Numbered from the stretch's first letter, positions 43,766 through 55,956 are shown. The stretch: DNA of 64,000 nucleotides from Streptomyces sp. f51 (GCF_037940415.1 NZ_CP149798.1:496001-560000); one strand, 5' to 3'. Translations and numbers: made by a program. Notes: generated by a model not told the origin, from the letters alone.

Positions 43766-44046
43766 TTGACCGCATTAGTCTGGTCCAATAGCCTCTGCCC
43801 CGCACAGAACTGCACAGGGCTCAACACCCCCAGCCGTCACCTGCGTTGATGAGGTAGCCGCCGGCCGGGGACGAGAGCCCGGCCGCACGCCGGGGCCCGC
43901 CCGGCCCCGGCAACCCCGGTGACGTCTTCGCCCCTCGTCGTCATCGAGATCCCCCCAAGGCGCGGGCCCCACCCACCGTTGACGGAGACCGACGGAGGCG
44001 GCGGGGCGAGCCACGCGCCCTTGTCTCTTCTTCGGAGGCCAGACCT
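43766..44046 (+). promoter_or_regulatory. GH16 promoter and long structured 5' leader
   Basis: TTGACC (43766-43771), a 17-base spacer and TAGCCT (43789-43794) predict a start near 43801, leaving ~245 bases of untranslated leader before ATG 44047. The leader holds a GGCCGGG/CCCGGCC hairpin near 43868-43895 and a CTCAAC/GTTGATGAG complementarity near 43820-43853. I could not match it to a known riboswitch. No coding sequence is evident in it on either strand. Confidence 0.45.
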
Positions 44047-45780
44047 ATGCAATTACCCTTCGCAAGGGCACCGCGCGGGCGGATGAGAGCGCTCTCACTG
44101 ATTCCCGTGGTCCTGATGACGGTGGCGGCCACCGTCACGACGACCCTCAGCGCCCACGCGGCAGTTCCCCCCACACCGTCGGGCTTCACGCTCACCTGGA
44201 GCGACGACTTCAACGGCGCGTCCGGCACCGGCATCGACCAGGGCCTGTGGAAGTACGACACCGGGCCGGGCAGCAACTTCGGCACCGGTGAGATCGAGAC
44301 CATGACCAGCAGCACCTCGAACGTCTACTACGACGGTCAGGGTCATCTGGTGCTCCAGGCGCTGCACTCCGGTTCCGACCCGCGGGCGGGCTGGACCTCC
44401 GGGCGGGTGGAGACCCAGTCGGCGGGCTTCGACGCCGCCGCCGGCGGAGTCGTACGGATCGAGTCGGTCCTCCAGCAGCCCAACGTCACCACCGCCAACG
44501 GCGCGGGCTACTGGCCTGCGTTCTGGATGCTCGGCGCGCCGCTGCGCGACGGTGTGACCTGGCCGAAGTCCGGCGAGATCGACATCATGGAGGACATCAA
44601 CGGCCGCAGCTCCGACTTCAGCACCCTGCACTGCGGTGTGAACCCGGGCGGACCGTGCAACGAGTCGACCGGCATCGGCTCGGGCGAACGCGCCTGCTCC
44701 GGCTGCCAGACCGGCTTCCACGACTACGCGGCGGAGATCGACCGCTCCGTGTCACCGGAGCAGATCAGGTTCTACCTGGACGGCAACAACTTCTTCACCG
44801 TCAACGCCAACCAGGTGGACGCGACGACCTGGTCCAACGCGGTCGACCACCCGTTCTTCATCATCTACGACCTGGCGATGGGCGGCGGCTTCCCCGACGC
44901 CTTCGGCGGGGGCCCGAACGCCTCCACGGTCTCCGGCGGCAAGCTGGTCGTCGACTCGGTGGCCGTCTACAACAAGGGCCCCGGCTCCGGCGGCGGTGGT
45001 GGCGGCGGCGGTACGACGAGCGGCCAGACGATCACCGGCCCGGGCGGCAAGTGCGTCGACGTCGCGGGTGACGACACCGGTGGCGACGGCACCGCGGTCC
45101 AGCTGTGGGACTGCCAGTCGACGGCCAAGGACCAGCACTGGACCTGGAACGGCCAGACCCTCCAGACCCTCGGCAAGTGCCTGGACATCGCCGGCGGCAA
45201 CAGCGCCGCGGGGACGAAGTTGCAGCTCGCCACGTGCAACAACGGCGGCTACCAGGCATGGGTGCGGCAGGCCGACGGCTCTCTGCGGAACCCGACGAGC
45301 GGCCGGTGCATCGACTCGCCGTCGGGTGCCACCGCGAACGGCACACGCCTTCAGATCTGGGACTGCAACAGCTCGGGCGCCCAGAACTTCGCCATCGGGA
45401 CGCCGATCTACGGGCCGGGCGGCAAGTGCGTGGACGTCGCGGGTGACGACACCGGTGGTGACGGCACCGCGGTCCAGCTGTGGGACTGCCAGCAGGCCAC
45501 CTCGCTGGACCAGAAGTGGACGTGGAGCGGCCAGACCCTGCGCACCCTGGGCAAGTGCCTGGACATCGCGGGCGGTGTGAACGCGAACGGCACACAGCTC
45601 CAGCTGGCCACCTGCAACGGCGGCGGCTACCAGAACTGGGTCGCCAACGCCGACGGCTCGCTGTCCAACCCGACCACGGGCCGGTGCGTCGACTCGCCTT
45701 CGGGTGCCACCGCGAACGGCACACGCCTCCAGATCTGGGACTGCAACAGCTCGGGCGCCCAGAAGTTCGCCCTGGCGTGA
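44047..45780 (+). CDS. Secreted GH16 beta-glucanase with two ricin-type CBM13 domains
   Basis: A 577-residue exported endo-beta-1,3(1,4)-glucanase from ATG 44047 (GGAGG at -14 to -9), signal peptide to about residue 39 (SLIPVVLMTVAATV ... SAHAA). The GH16 domain (~45-310) has the catalytic SGEIDIMEDING with Glu177, Asp179 and Glu182. A poly-Gly linker leads to two CBM13/ricin-B lectin modules (~330-450 and ~455-577), each with CVDVAGDDTGGDGTAVQLWD and CLDIAGG units. A 14-base palindrome at 44084-44097 lies inside the signal-peptide codons. The likely substrate is laminarin, curdlan or fungal wall glucan. Confidence 0.93.
   Translation: MQLPFARAPRGRMRALSLIPVVLMTVAATVTTTLSAHAAVPPTPSGFTLTWSDDFNGASGTGIDQGLWKYDTGPGSNFGTGEIETMTSSTSNVYYDGQGHLVLQALHSGSDPRAGWTSGRVETQSAGFDAAAGGVVRIESVLQQPNVTTANGAGYWPAFWMLGAPLRDGVTWPKSGEIDIMEDINGRSSDFSTLHCGVNPGGPCNESTGIGSGERACSGCQTGFHDYAAEIDRSVSPEQIRFYLDGNNFFTVNANQVDATTWSNAVDHPFFIIYDLAMGGGFPDAFGGGPNASTVSGGKLVVDSVAVYNKGPGSGGGGGGGGTTSGQTITGPGGKCVDVAGDDTGGDGTAVQLWDCQSTAKDQHWTWNGQTLQTLGKCLDIAGGNSAAGTKLQLATCNNGGYQAWVRQADGSLRNPTSGRCIDSPSGATANGTRLQIWDCNSSGAQNFAIGTPIYGPGGKCVDVAGDDTGGDGTAVQLWDCQQATSLDQKWTWSGQTLRTLGKCLDIAGGVNANGTQLQLATCNGGGYQNWVANADGSLSNPTTGRCVDSPSGATANGTRLQIWDCNSSGAQKFALA
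44084..44097. promoter_or_regulatory. Second TGAGAGCGCTCTCA palindrome, inside the GH16 coding region
   Basis: Identical in all 14 bases to the site upstream of the beta-helix gene at 41687-41700. It lies 37 bases downstream of the GH16 ATG and overlaps an internal ATG (44083). Repression from within the coding start would be a roadblock mechanism. Confidence 0.6.
45040..45777 (+). repeat. 375-bp intragenic duplication encoding the two CBM13 modules
   Basis: The segment from about 45040 recurs from about 45415, offset exactly 375 bases (125 codons), with long stretches of identical DNA, for example around GTCGCGGGTGACGACACCGG in both. High nucleotide identity points to recent duplication or gene conversion. 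Confidence 0.8.
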
Positions 45781-45785
45781 AAGGG

Positions 45786-45818
45786 AGGGGACCCACGGCC
45801 CTGGGCCATGGGTCCCCT
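45786..45818. terminator. Bidirectional hairpin terminator
   Basis: A perfect 10-base stem AGGGGACCCA/TGGGTCCCCT (45786-45795 with 45809-45818) between the convergent GH16 and lipoprotein genes. Confidence 0.75.
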
Positions 45819-45842
45819 CGGTCACCCCGTCCGGGGAGGGGT

Positions 45843-46550
45843 CTAGAAGTCGTCGGCGCCGTTGCGGAGTTCGGGAGTCCAGTAGCCGGTGGCCCACTTC
45901 GCGGAGTCGACGGCGATGCCGTCCGCTCCGGGAGCCCTGACGGTCGCCACGGCACTGCTGCCCTGGACGCCCACGGAGAAGGCGATCACCGGCTCGGTGT
46001 TCTCGTCCTTGCCGCCGTCCGACACCTTCACGAGAGCGTAGGCGGGCGCCCCGGCGGACAGGACGACGGGAGCGGCCGGCTTGCTCTTGGCCACGGCGGG
46101 CACGTTCTCGCGGTGCCCCTCCAGGAACTGGATCTCGGGGAAGCCGTTCACCCGGCAGCTGTGACCCGAGGTGTTCTTGGCCGTCAGGACGATGTGCGTG
46201 TAGGGCGGGCCGTCCTGGTGGGCCGCGGTGATGGCGAGGTCCTTGGTCGCGCAGACCGGCGTACCGCCGGAGGCCGATCCGCCACCCGATCCCGATGCCG
46301 CCTTCGAACCCGAACCCGATCCGGAAACGGTCGAGGTCGTGTCGGCCGCGCCGCTGCCGGTGCCGGCGTTCTTGGCACCGCCCGCGCCCGACGTCGAGGC
46401 CGTCGAGGAGGCGGCCCCGCCGGAGTTCGCGGTCTCCTGGCCGGAGGACTTCACGCCGGAGCCGTCGGGCCCGCAGGCGGTGAGGGCCAGGGCGAGCATG
46501 GTCGTGGTCGTGGCGGCGAACAGCGTGGTGCGGTGACGGATGGTGCTCAC
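45843..46550 (-). CDS. DUF4232 lipoprotein
   Basis: A 235-residue lipoprotein from GTG 46550, preceded by GGGGGAA. The signal ends in a lipobox (TMLALALTAC-GPDG), so the mature protein is anchored by acylated cysteine. A long Ser/Gly/Thr-rich linker (~30-95) leads to a DUF4232 beta-sandwich (~98-235) beginning TPVCATKDLAITAAHQDG and containing NTSGHSCRVNGFPEIQFL. The function of the domain is unknown; it is widespread in Streptomyces surface proteins. It is convergent with GH16 and downstream of the AfsR-like gene on the same strand, with a 159-base gap, so it may be independently transcribed. Confidence 0.88.
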   Translation of the reverse strand: MSTIRHRTTLFAATTTTMLALALTACGPDGSGVKSSGQETANSGGAASSTASTSGAGGAKNAGTGSGAADTTSTVSGSGSGSKAASGSGGGSASGGTPVCATKDLAITAAHQDGPPYTHIVLTAKNTSGHSCRVNGFPEIQFLEGHRENVPAVAKSKPAAPVVLSAGAPAYALVKVSDGGKDENTEPVIAFSVGVQGSSAVATVRAPGADGIAVDSAKWATGYWTPELRNGADDF

Positions 46551-46709
46551 GAAGGTTCCCCCGAGAGTGCGTGCGGCGAACGCCGGGTCATACGGCGTGC
46601 CGTCCCTGAACTGCTGACATGCATCAGTCTTGGGCCCGGCGCTCACGTGACGCTGATGTCGCGCTGGCGTACCGCTGACGTGCGCGGTGTGACCGTGCGC
46701 ACACGGATG

Positions 46710-49589
46710 TCAGCCGTCGTCGGAGATCCGGCGCACCGCTTCCTCGTACCGCGCGCGGTAGCCCTCCCCCGGGCGTACCCGCAGCAGGGTGGCCAGGGCG
46801 CGTACGGCGCCCTCGTCGTACCCGGCGCGTTCGGCCTCCTCGGCGGCCCGGTCCAGCAGCAGGATCCCCTCGCTGTCCGCGCCGAGGGCCAGTTGCGCCT
46901 CGCCGATGACGGTCAGCAGCAGCGCGCGGCGCGCCGCCTCCTCGTGCTCGGGACCGAGATCGAGGGCCGTACGGGCCGATCGCAACGCCTCCTGGGGCCG
47001 GCCCGCTGCGAGTTGGATCCGCGCGAGGTGCTGGAGCGCGAGCATCTCGGTGTGCGCGTCGGACTCCCCCCGGGCCAGCACGATGGCCCGGGCGCAGTTG
47101 TCCAGCGCGGCCTCGGTGTCACCCTCGTCCGCTTCGACGACGGCGAGATTGATCAGCGCGGTCGCCTCACCGAGCCGGTCACCCGCCTTCCGGGCGAGGG
47201 GCGGCGAGAGTTCCAGCAGGGCGAGGGCCTCGGCCGGCCTGCCTTCCTCGCTCAGCACCCAGCCGAGCAGGGTGAGCACACGCGATTGGGCGTACGGGTC
47301 CCCCTCGGCGCGCGCGCATTCCAGCGCGGTGTCCAGCAACGGCACCCAGTTGTCCCTCACCCTCCAGACCACTTGGGGCCACTGGAGCAGGATGATGCGC
47401 CAGGCACGGTCGTCGAGACCGGCGGCACGGGCCGCACCGACGGCCAGGGTCAGGTCGTCGCGTTCGGTGGCCAGCCAGTGCATGGCGGCCGCCCGGTCGG
47501 TGAAGTCCCGCACGGCGGCGGGACGGCGGAAGCCCTCCGGGAGCGTGAAGCAGGGTTCGCCCCCGGGCTGCGCGGTGTCGGCGGCGGCGAGCGCGGTCGC
47601 GATGTAGTGGTCGAGGACGCCGGTGAGGGCTTCCCGCGCGGATCCGGGATCAAGGGTGCGGGCGTAGAGACGTACGAGGTCGTGGAGTTCCCACCGCCCC
47701 GCCGCCGTCTCGGTCACCAGGTGGGCCCCGGCGAGGCGTTCCAGCGCGGCGGCGGCGACGCGTGGAGCCGTACCGGCGAGCGCCGCGGCGGTGAAGGGAT
47801 CGAAGTGCGCCCCGGGATGATGGCCGAGGCGGGCGAACTGATGCAGTGCGTCGGGCGGCAGTTGCTGCACGGTCAGGCGCAGGGCGGCGGAGACGCTGGT
47901 GTCGTCCACGTCGAGGTAGGCCAGCCTGCTCTGCTCGTCGGCGAGTTCGTCGGCCAGTTCAGCGAGCGTCCGTTGCGGTCGTCCGGCCAGCCGGGCGGCC
48001 GTGACACGGAGGGCGAGCGGCAGTCCGCCGCACAGTTCGGTGAGTCTGCGCGCCGCCACCGGTTCGGCCAGCACTCTGTCCATGCCGAGGACGCCGACCA
48101 ACAGCTCGGTCCCGTCCCGGGGTTCGAGGCTGTCCAGGGGGACGGCGACGGCCGCCTCGGAGGCGACGAGACCGTCCAGCCGGTGCCTGCTGGTGACCAG
48201 GGTGACGCAGTCGGCGCCGCCCGGCAGAAGGGCCCGGACGGTGGCGGAGTCACGGACGTTGTCGAGTACGACGAGCAGCCGTCGCCGATGGGTGAGGGAA
48301 CGGAAGAGCGCGGCGGCGGCCGAGGCCGATTCGGGCACCCGGCGTGGGGGCACACCGAGAGCGGGCAGGAACTCCCTGAGGACTTCCGTCAGTTCGGCTT
48401 CGCCGGTGTCGCTGAATCCGCGCAGGTCGGCGAAGAGCAGCCCGTCCGGGAACAGGGCGGCGTTGCGGTGGGCCCACTGCACGGCGAGCGCGGTCTTGCC
48501 CACCCCGGGCAGCCCGGTGACCAGGCAGATGGGTGCCTCGGCGGCGGCGATCCGGGTCAGTTCGGCCAGTTCGGCCTCCCGCCCGTGGAAGCCCCGGGGC
48601 GCCCGCGGCAGCAGATCCCTGGGGTACGACAGGTCGACCAGCGGGGGCAGGGCGACGGGTCCGGAGCGCGTGGACGCCGACACGCCACCACCGGCTCGGA
48701 GTTCGGACGCCGGGAGCGAACGGCCTCCGGAAGCCCGGTCGGTGGACGAGCCGGCCGATGGTGGCGCGTACGTCTCCAGCCGGTCCCCGGTGTCTTGGTA
48801 CGGGGTGTCGGCCGAGTCCGCCGACACGTCCGGCCCGCCGTGCGGCAGGGGGTCGCCCCGCAGGATCAGGGCGTGCACCTGGGCGAGTTCGCTCCCGGGG
48901 TCGACCCCGAGTTCGTCGACGAGCAGCCGTCTGGTGCGGTCGAACCAGCCCAGCGCCTCGGACTGACGTCCGGCCCGGTACAGCGCGGTCATCAGGGCCG
49001 CCGCCAACGGCTCGCGCATGGGGTGGACCACGGCCACCGTGCGCAGGACGGCCGCGGCCTGGTCGTGCTCCCCCAACATGGTGTGCGCACGCGCCAGTTG
49101 CCCGACGGCTCCCACGCGCGCCTCCTCCAGCGAGTGGGCGGCCGCCTGGAGCGCCGGGCCGGGGAACGTGCCCGCGAGGGCGGGGCCCTGCCACAGGGAG
49201 AGTGCGTCCTTCAGCATCGACATCGCGTCGCGCGCGTCCTGCTGCTCCTTGGCCAGTGCGAGGAGTTCCTCGAACCGGTACGAATCCAGCAGGGTTTCGG
49301 GCGACCGCAGCGCGTACGCGTCGCCCAGTGTGACCAGTTCGACCCCGTAGTCGGCGGCGTCCCCGGCGGTCAGCAGGGCACGTATCTGCGAGACGTGTCC
49401 CTGAATGACGCTACGGGCGTACAAGGGTGGTGCGTCGTCCCATAGACAGTCGGTCAGACGAGCGACGGACACAGGAGTGTTGACCGAGAGCAGCAACGCT
49501 GCGAGGAGGCTGCGGCGTTTGGCCGGGCCCAGGGACAGCGGCCCCACGAGGGTGTCGACGGACACCATGCCGAGCAGCCGGAACTCCAC
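46710..49589 (-). CDS. AfsR/SARP-family regulator: BTAD, NB-ARC ATPase and TPR
   Basis: A 959-residue regulator from GTG 49589. Residues ~1-95 form an OmpR-like winged HTH (EFRLLGMVSVDTLVGPLSLG). Residues ~100-245 form the bacterial transcriptional activation domain (YRFEELLALAKEQQDARDAM ... LVDELGVDPGSELAQVH). Then come a linker, an NB-ARC ATPase (~330-640) with Walker A VTGLPGVGKTALAVQW and Walker B RRLLVVLDNVRD, and TPR-like helices to the end. AfsR-type proteins integrate signals and activate secondary metabolism or secreted functions. No antibiotic cluster adjoins it; it is embedded among glucanase genes. Confidence 0.93.
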   Translation of the reverse strand: MEFRLLGMVSVDTLVGPLSLGPAKRRSLLAALLLSVNTPVSVARLTDCLWDDAPPLYARSVIQGHVSQIRALLTAGDAADYGVELVTLGDAYALRSPETLLDSYRFEELLALAKEQQDARDAMSMLKDALSLWQGPALAGTFPGPALQAAAHSLEEARVGAVGQLARAHTMLGEHDQAAAVLRTVAVVHPMREPLAAALMTALYRAGRQSEALGWFDRTRRLLVDELGVDPGSELAQVHALILRGDPLPHGGPDVSADSADTPYQDTGDRLETYAPPSAGSSTDRASGGRSLPASELRAGGGVSASTRSGPVALPPLVDLSYPRDLLPRAPRGFHGREAELAELTRIAAAEAPICLVTGLPGVGKTALAVQWAHRNAALFPDGLLFADLRGFSDTGEAELTEVLREFLPALGVPPRRVPESASAAAALFRSLTHRRRLLVVLDNVRDSATVRALLPGGADCVTLVTSRHRLDGLVASEAAVAVPLDSLEPRDGTELLVGVLGMDRVLAEPVAARRLTELCGGLPLALRVTAARLAGRPQRTLAELADELADEQSRLAYLDVDDTSVSAALRLTVQQLPPDALHQFARLGHHPGAHFDPFTAAALAGTAPRVAAAALERLAGAHLVTETAAGRWELHDLVRLYARTLDPGSAREALTGVLDHYIATALAAADTAQPGGEPCFTLPEGFRRPAAVRDFTDRAAAMHWLATERDDLTLAVGAARAAGLDDRAWRIILLQWPQVVWRVRDNWVPLLDTALECARAEGDPYAQSRVLTLLGWVLSEEGRPAEALALLELSPPLARKAGDRLGEATALINLAVVEADEGDTEAALDNCARAIVLARGESDAHTEMLALQHLARIQLAAGRPQEALRSARTALDLGPEHEEAARRALLLTVIGEAQLALGADSEGILLLDRAAEEAERAGYDEGAVRALATLLRVRPGEGYRARYEEAVRRISDDG

Positions 49590-49682
49590 AGGGTGAGGTC
49601 CCTTTCAGGTGGGGGGGAATCCAAGACGGAAACGTGGCCCCAGGATATCGGGGGTACGGAGAGGCGCTGACGAGGTACGGCG

Positions 49683-52201
<2,519 letters not shown>

Positions 52202-52493
52202 TGGGAGCGCTCCCACCATCACCCCCATGTCCCCGCCGTCACATCGGTGCCGGGCATCGTCCCCACGCGGCGGCGAGAACGCCGGTCCGCGTCGGGACGG
52301 CGCAGCGGCGCGCTCATGTCCGGTGGTTTTCCAGCTCCAGCTTGCGCAGTGCTCGCGATCGCACCTTCGTCATGCCCGAACGCAACGCCCGACCGGCGGA
52401 GTTCCCTCCGGTGTGCCCGAGCCGCGGCACACAGGGGGCCGTCGGCGAACCCGCACCCGACCGTACCCGCCTGCTCTCCCCAGGAGATGGCCG

Positions 52494-54629
52494 ATGCCTT
52501 CCCGTAGACCCGACTCCACCGTGCGCCGAAGCGGATCGAAGCGGACCGCCGCTCTGGCCGTCGGTGCCCTCCTCGGAGCCCTGTCCGTCACAGCCCTTCC
52601 GACCACCGCGACCGCGGCCGCCAAACTGGACAATCCCTACGCCGGCGCGAAGGCCTACGTGAATCCCGACTGGTCGGCCAAGGCCGCCGCCGAGCCGGGC
52701 GGTTCGGCCATCTCCAACCAGCCCACCTTCGTCTGGCTGGACCGGATGGCCGCGATCCAGGGCACCGCAGACGCCCGTGGTCTGAAGGCGCACCTCGACG
52801 CGGCCAAGGCACAGGGCGCCAACCTCGTCCAGCTGGTCATCTACGACCTGCCGGGCCGGGACTGCGCCGCCCTCGCCTCCAACGGCGAACTCGGTCCCGA
52901 CGACCTGGCCACCTACCAGAGCAGCTACATCGACCCGATCGCGACGATCCTCGCCGACCCGGCCTACGCGAGCCTGCGGATCGTCAACCTCATCGAGCCG
53001 GACTCCCTGCCGAACCTCGTGACCAACGCGGGCGGCACCGCGGGCTCGACCACCCAGTGCGCCACCATGAAGGCGAACGGCAACTACGAGAAGGGCGTGG
53101 GGTACGCGCTCCACAAGCTCGGCGCCCTGCCCAACACCTACAACTACATCGACGCCGGCCACCACGGCTGGCTCGGCTGGGACAGCAACCTCACGCCGGC
53201 GGCCCAGGAGTTCAAGAAGGCGGCCACCACCAACGGCGCCACCGTGAGCGACGTGACCGGCTTCATCGTGAACACCGCGAACTACTCCGCCACCAAAGAG
53301 CCGTACGTGAAGGTGACGGACACGGTGAACGGCCAGACGGTGCGCCAGTCGAAGTGGATCGACTGGAACCAGTACGACGACGAGAGCTCGTACGCGCAGG
53401 GCCTGCGCACCGCGCTCGTCGCGCAGGGCTTCGACTCCGGCATCGGCATGCTCATCGACACCTCGCGCAACGGCTGGGGCGGTTCGGCCCGGCCGACCGG
53501 TCCCGGCCCGACGACCAGCGTCGACGCCTACGTGGACGGCGGCCGCATCGACCGGCGCATCCACGCCGGAAACTGGTGCAACCAGAGCGGGGCGGGTATC
53601 GGCGAGCGCCCGACGACCGCACCCGACACCGGAATCGACGCCTACGTGTGGGCCAAGCCTCCGGGCGAGTCCGACGGGGCCAGCCAGGCCGTCGCCAACG
53701 ACGAGGGCAAGGGCTTCGACCAGATGTGCGACCCCACGTACACCGGTAACGCCCGCAACGGGAACAACCTCACCGGCGCACTGCCCAACTCCCCGCTCGC
53801 CGGGCACTGGTTCTCCGCCCAGTTCCGTCAACTGCTCGCCAACGCCAACCCGCCGCTGAGCGGATCCGGTGGTGGCGGCGGTGGTGACACGCAGGCTCCC
53901 ACCGTCCCCGGCGGTCTCACGGTCGGCACCACGACGAGCAGCAGCGTCTCCCTGAGCTGGAGCGCGTCCACGGACGACACCGCGGTCACGGGATACGACG
54001 TCTACCGCGACGGCACCAAGGTCGGCAGCGCCACCACCACGTCCTACACCGACAGCGGGCTCTCCGCCTCCACCACCTACAAGTACACCGTCAAGGCCAA
54101 GGACGCGGCCGGCAACGTCTCGGCCTCGTCCACGGAGGTGTCCGCCACCACCAAGGCGTCGAGCGGCGGAGGCGGCTCGACGGGTCTCAAGGCGCAGTAC
54201 AAGAACAACGACTCCTCCACCGGCGACAACCAGGTCAAGCCCGGTCTCAAGCTGGTCAACGGAGGTACCGGCGCGGTCGACCTGTCCAAGGTCACCGTCC
54301 GCTACTGGTTCACCGGGGAGTCCACCTCCGCCGGCTACCAGACCTTCTGCGACTGGGCGCAGCTCGGCTGCTCCACGGTGAAGACCTCGGTGAGCGCCGT
54401 CTCGCCGAGCCGCACGGGCGCGGACCACTACCTGGAGGTGGGCTTCACCTCGGGTTCCCTGGCGGCCGGAGCGGACAGCGGTGAACTACAGCTGCGCATG
54501 GCCAAAGCGGACTGGTCGAACTTCAACGAGTCGGACGACTACAGCCGCGGCGCCAACACCGCCTACGCCGACGCGACGAAGGTGACCGTGTACGTGTCGG
54601 GCGCCCTCGTCTGGGGCACCGAGCCGTAG
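52494..54629 (+). CDS. Secreted GH6 cellobiohydrolase with Fn3 and CBM3
   Basis: A 711-residue exported cellulase from ATG 52494 with AGGAG at -12 and a signal peptide ending TATAAA (~43). GH6 features are VIYDLPGRDCAALASNG, catalytic Asp170 in LIEPDSLPNLV, IDAGHHGWLGWDSNL, IDTSRNGWGG, CNQSGAGIGERP and DAYVWAKPPGESDG. An Fn3 domain (~480-565) and a C-terminal family 3 cellulose-binding module (~573-711; LKAQYKNNDSSTGDNQVKPG, VTVRYWFTGES) follow. The enzyme releases cellobiose processively from cellulose ends and would act together with the divergent GH5 under shared CebR control. Confidence 0.95.
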   Translation: MPSRRPDSTVRRSGSKRTAALAVGALLGALSVTALPTTATAAAKLDNPYAGAKAYVNPDWSAKAAAEPGGSAISNQPTFVWLDRMAAIQGTADARGLKAHLDAAKAQGANLVQLVIYDLPGRDCAALASNGELGPDDLATYQSSYIDPIATILADPAYASLRIVNLIEPDSLPNLVTNAGGTAGSTTQCATMKANGNYEKGVGYALHKLGALPNTYNYIDAGHHGWLGWDSNLTPAAQEFKKAATTNGATVSDVTGFIVNTANYSATKEPYVKVTDTVNGQTVRQSKWIDWNQYDDESSYAQGLRTALVAQGFDSGIGMLIDTSRNGWGGSARPTGPGPTTSVDAYVDGGRIDRRIHAGNWCNQSGAGIGERPTTAPDTGIDAYVWAKPPGESDGASQAVANDEGKGFDQMCDPTYTGNARNGNNLTGALPNSPLAGHWFSAQFRQLLANANPPLSGSGGGGGGDTQAPTVPGGLTVGTTTSSSVSLSWSASTDDTAVTGYDVYRDGTKVGSATTTSYTDSGLSASTTYKYTVKAKDAAGNVSASSTEVSATTKASSGGGGSTGLKAQYKNNDSSTGDNQVKPGLKLVNGGTGAVDLSKVTVRYWFTGESTSAGYQTFCDWAQLGCSTVKTSVSAVSPSRTGADHYLEVGFTSGSLAAGADSGELQLRMAKADWSNFNESDDYSRGANTAYADATKVTVYVSGALVWGTEP

Positions 54630-54726
54630 AGCGGACGGAACGAACCGGGGGCCGGGGCGGCGACGCTCCGGCCCTCCGGCCGTCCGTACAGGAGACCGCA
54701 GCGCATCCGCCCGGGTCATCGGAACA

Positions 54727-55956
54727 TCAGCCGGCGATGAGGGACGGGTCCGCGGCGGGCACGGGCCCGTCCTCGGCCGGTTCACGCAGGAAGGCGGAGA
54801 ACAGCATCGCGAGGACCGGCAGGATGGCGAGTACCGCGAGCGCGCCGCGGGGTCCGTGGTGGGTTGCGACCATGCCCAGCAGCGGCATGAACAGTCCGCC
54901 CGCGCTCAGCGCGAGGCCGAGCGTGACGCCGGCGGCGGTGCCGGGCCGGCTGGGCAGGTAGTCCTGGCCGAGCTTGACGAGGACCGCGAACGGGATGTTC
55001 GAGACGAGGCCGACCAGCAGCGCGAGGGGCAGTGCCGCGTAGGCGTCGTCGCAGATCAGCATGAGCCACAGAGCGGGCAGCATGGCCGCGTTGCCGATCT
55101 GCACGGTGCGCACCATGCCGATGCGATCGGCCAGCCGCCCTCCGAGCAGTGTGCCGGCCACACCACCACCGAGTTCCAGCGTCAGCGCCAGACCCCCGAG
55201 GCCGCTGCTCGCCTCCAGGTGCCGGATCCAGTACAGCGAGATGAAGGTGTTCAGTCCGGTCGAGATGGTGGACCGCACGATCTCCACGGCGGTCAGTGCC
55301 GCGAACCGGCGCGGCCGGTCCCGACCCTGGCGCCGCGCCTTCGTCACCGGTGCGGTGGACGTGCGGCGGTGATGGCGCAGCAGGACGAAGCCCATGAGGA
55401 CGGCGGGCGGGATGAACAGCGCGGTCGCGCCCATCCCGAAGTTGTCCAGGGCGGGTGTGACGAGTGCCGGTGCGACGAAGAACCCCACGCTGCCGCCCGC
55501 GGCGAAGTAGCTCATCGCGGTGGCGCTGCCTCCGGCCGCACGGCGCGCGTCGCGCCCCGCGGGCGGATGGAACATCGCGATTCCGACCCCCGCCGTCAGC
55601 AGGAGGGCGAAGACCAGCGGGTAGGAGGCCGTCAGCCCGGACATGCCTGCCCCGATGCCCGCCAGACCGACCCCCAGCGGCGACATCCAGCGCAGCATGA
55701 ACCGGTCGGCGAGCAGTCCGATCGGCACCTGCGGCAACGCGCTGCCGAGCGTCGCGGCGAGTGCCAGCCCCGAGGCCTGCACATAGCTGAAGTCGCGTTG
55801 CAGCACGAAGTAGGGGACCGCGGCGGGTACGAGGCCCTGGTAGAAGTCGTCGACGGCATGGGCCCCGGCCCAGATCCGCATCCGACGCCAGTGCCCGCGC
55901 GGACCGCCCGTCCCGTGCGCGGTACTTGATTCCTGGATCGTTGTCACATCACTCAC
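54727..55956 (-). CDS. MFS transporter, fosmidomycin-resistance (Fsr) type
   Basis: A 12-TM major facilitator, about 409 residues if started at GTG 55956 (VSDVTTIQESS); there is no ribosome site, so leaderless translation or a later ATG (55881, MRIWAGAHAVDDFYQG) is possible. Family features are HAVDDFYQGLVPAAVPYFV, PQVPIGLLADRF, AMFHPPAGRDARRAAGGSA and GGRLADRIGMVRT. Fsr-like carriers export fosmidomycin and other small compounds. The gene is divergent from an AraC regulator with less than 50 bases between them, so it is almost certainly its target. Confidence 0.85.
   Translation of the reverse strand: MSDVTTIQESSTAHGTGGPRGHWRRMRIWAGAHAVDDFYQGLVPAAVPYFVLQRDFSYVQASGLALAATLGSALPQVPIGLLADRFMLRWMSPLGVGLAGIGAGMSGLTASYPLVFALLLTAGVGIAMFHPPAGRDARRAAGGSATAMSYFAAGGSVGFFVAPALVTPALDNFGMGATALFIPPAVLMGFVLLRHHRRTSTAPVTKARRQGRDRPRRFAALTAVEIVRSTISTGLNTFISLYWIRHLEASSGLGGLALTLELGGGVAGTLLGGRLADRIGMVRTVQIGNAAMLPALWLMLICDDAYAALPLALLVGLVSNIPFAVLVKLGQDYLPSRPGTAAGVTLGLALSAGGLFMPLLGMVATHHGPRGALAVLAILPVLAMLFSAFLREPAEDGPVPAADPSLIAG

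Noticed and set aside
43781..43794. DasR-type site (TGGTC...GACCA) in the GH16 promoter
   Set aside because: Only one half (TGGTCCA) is present and the second half does not match.
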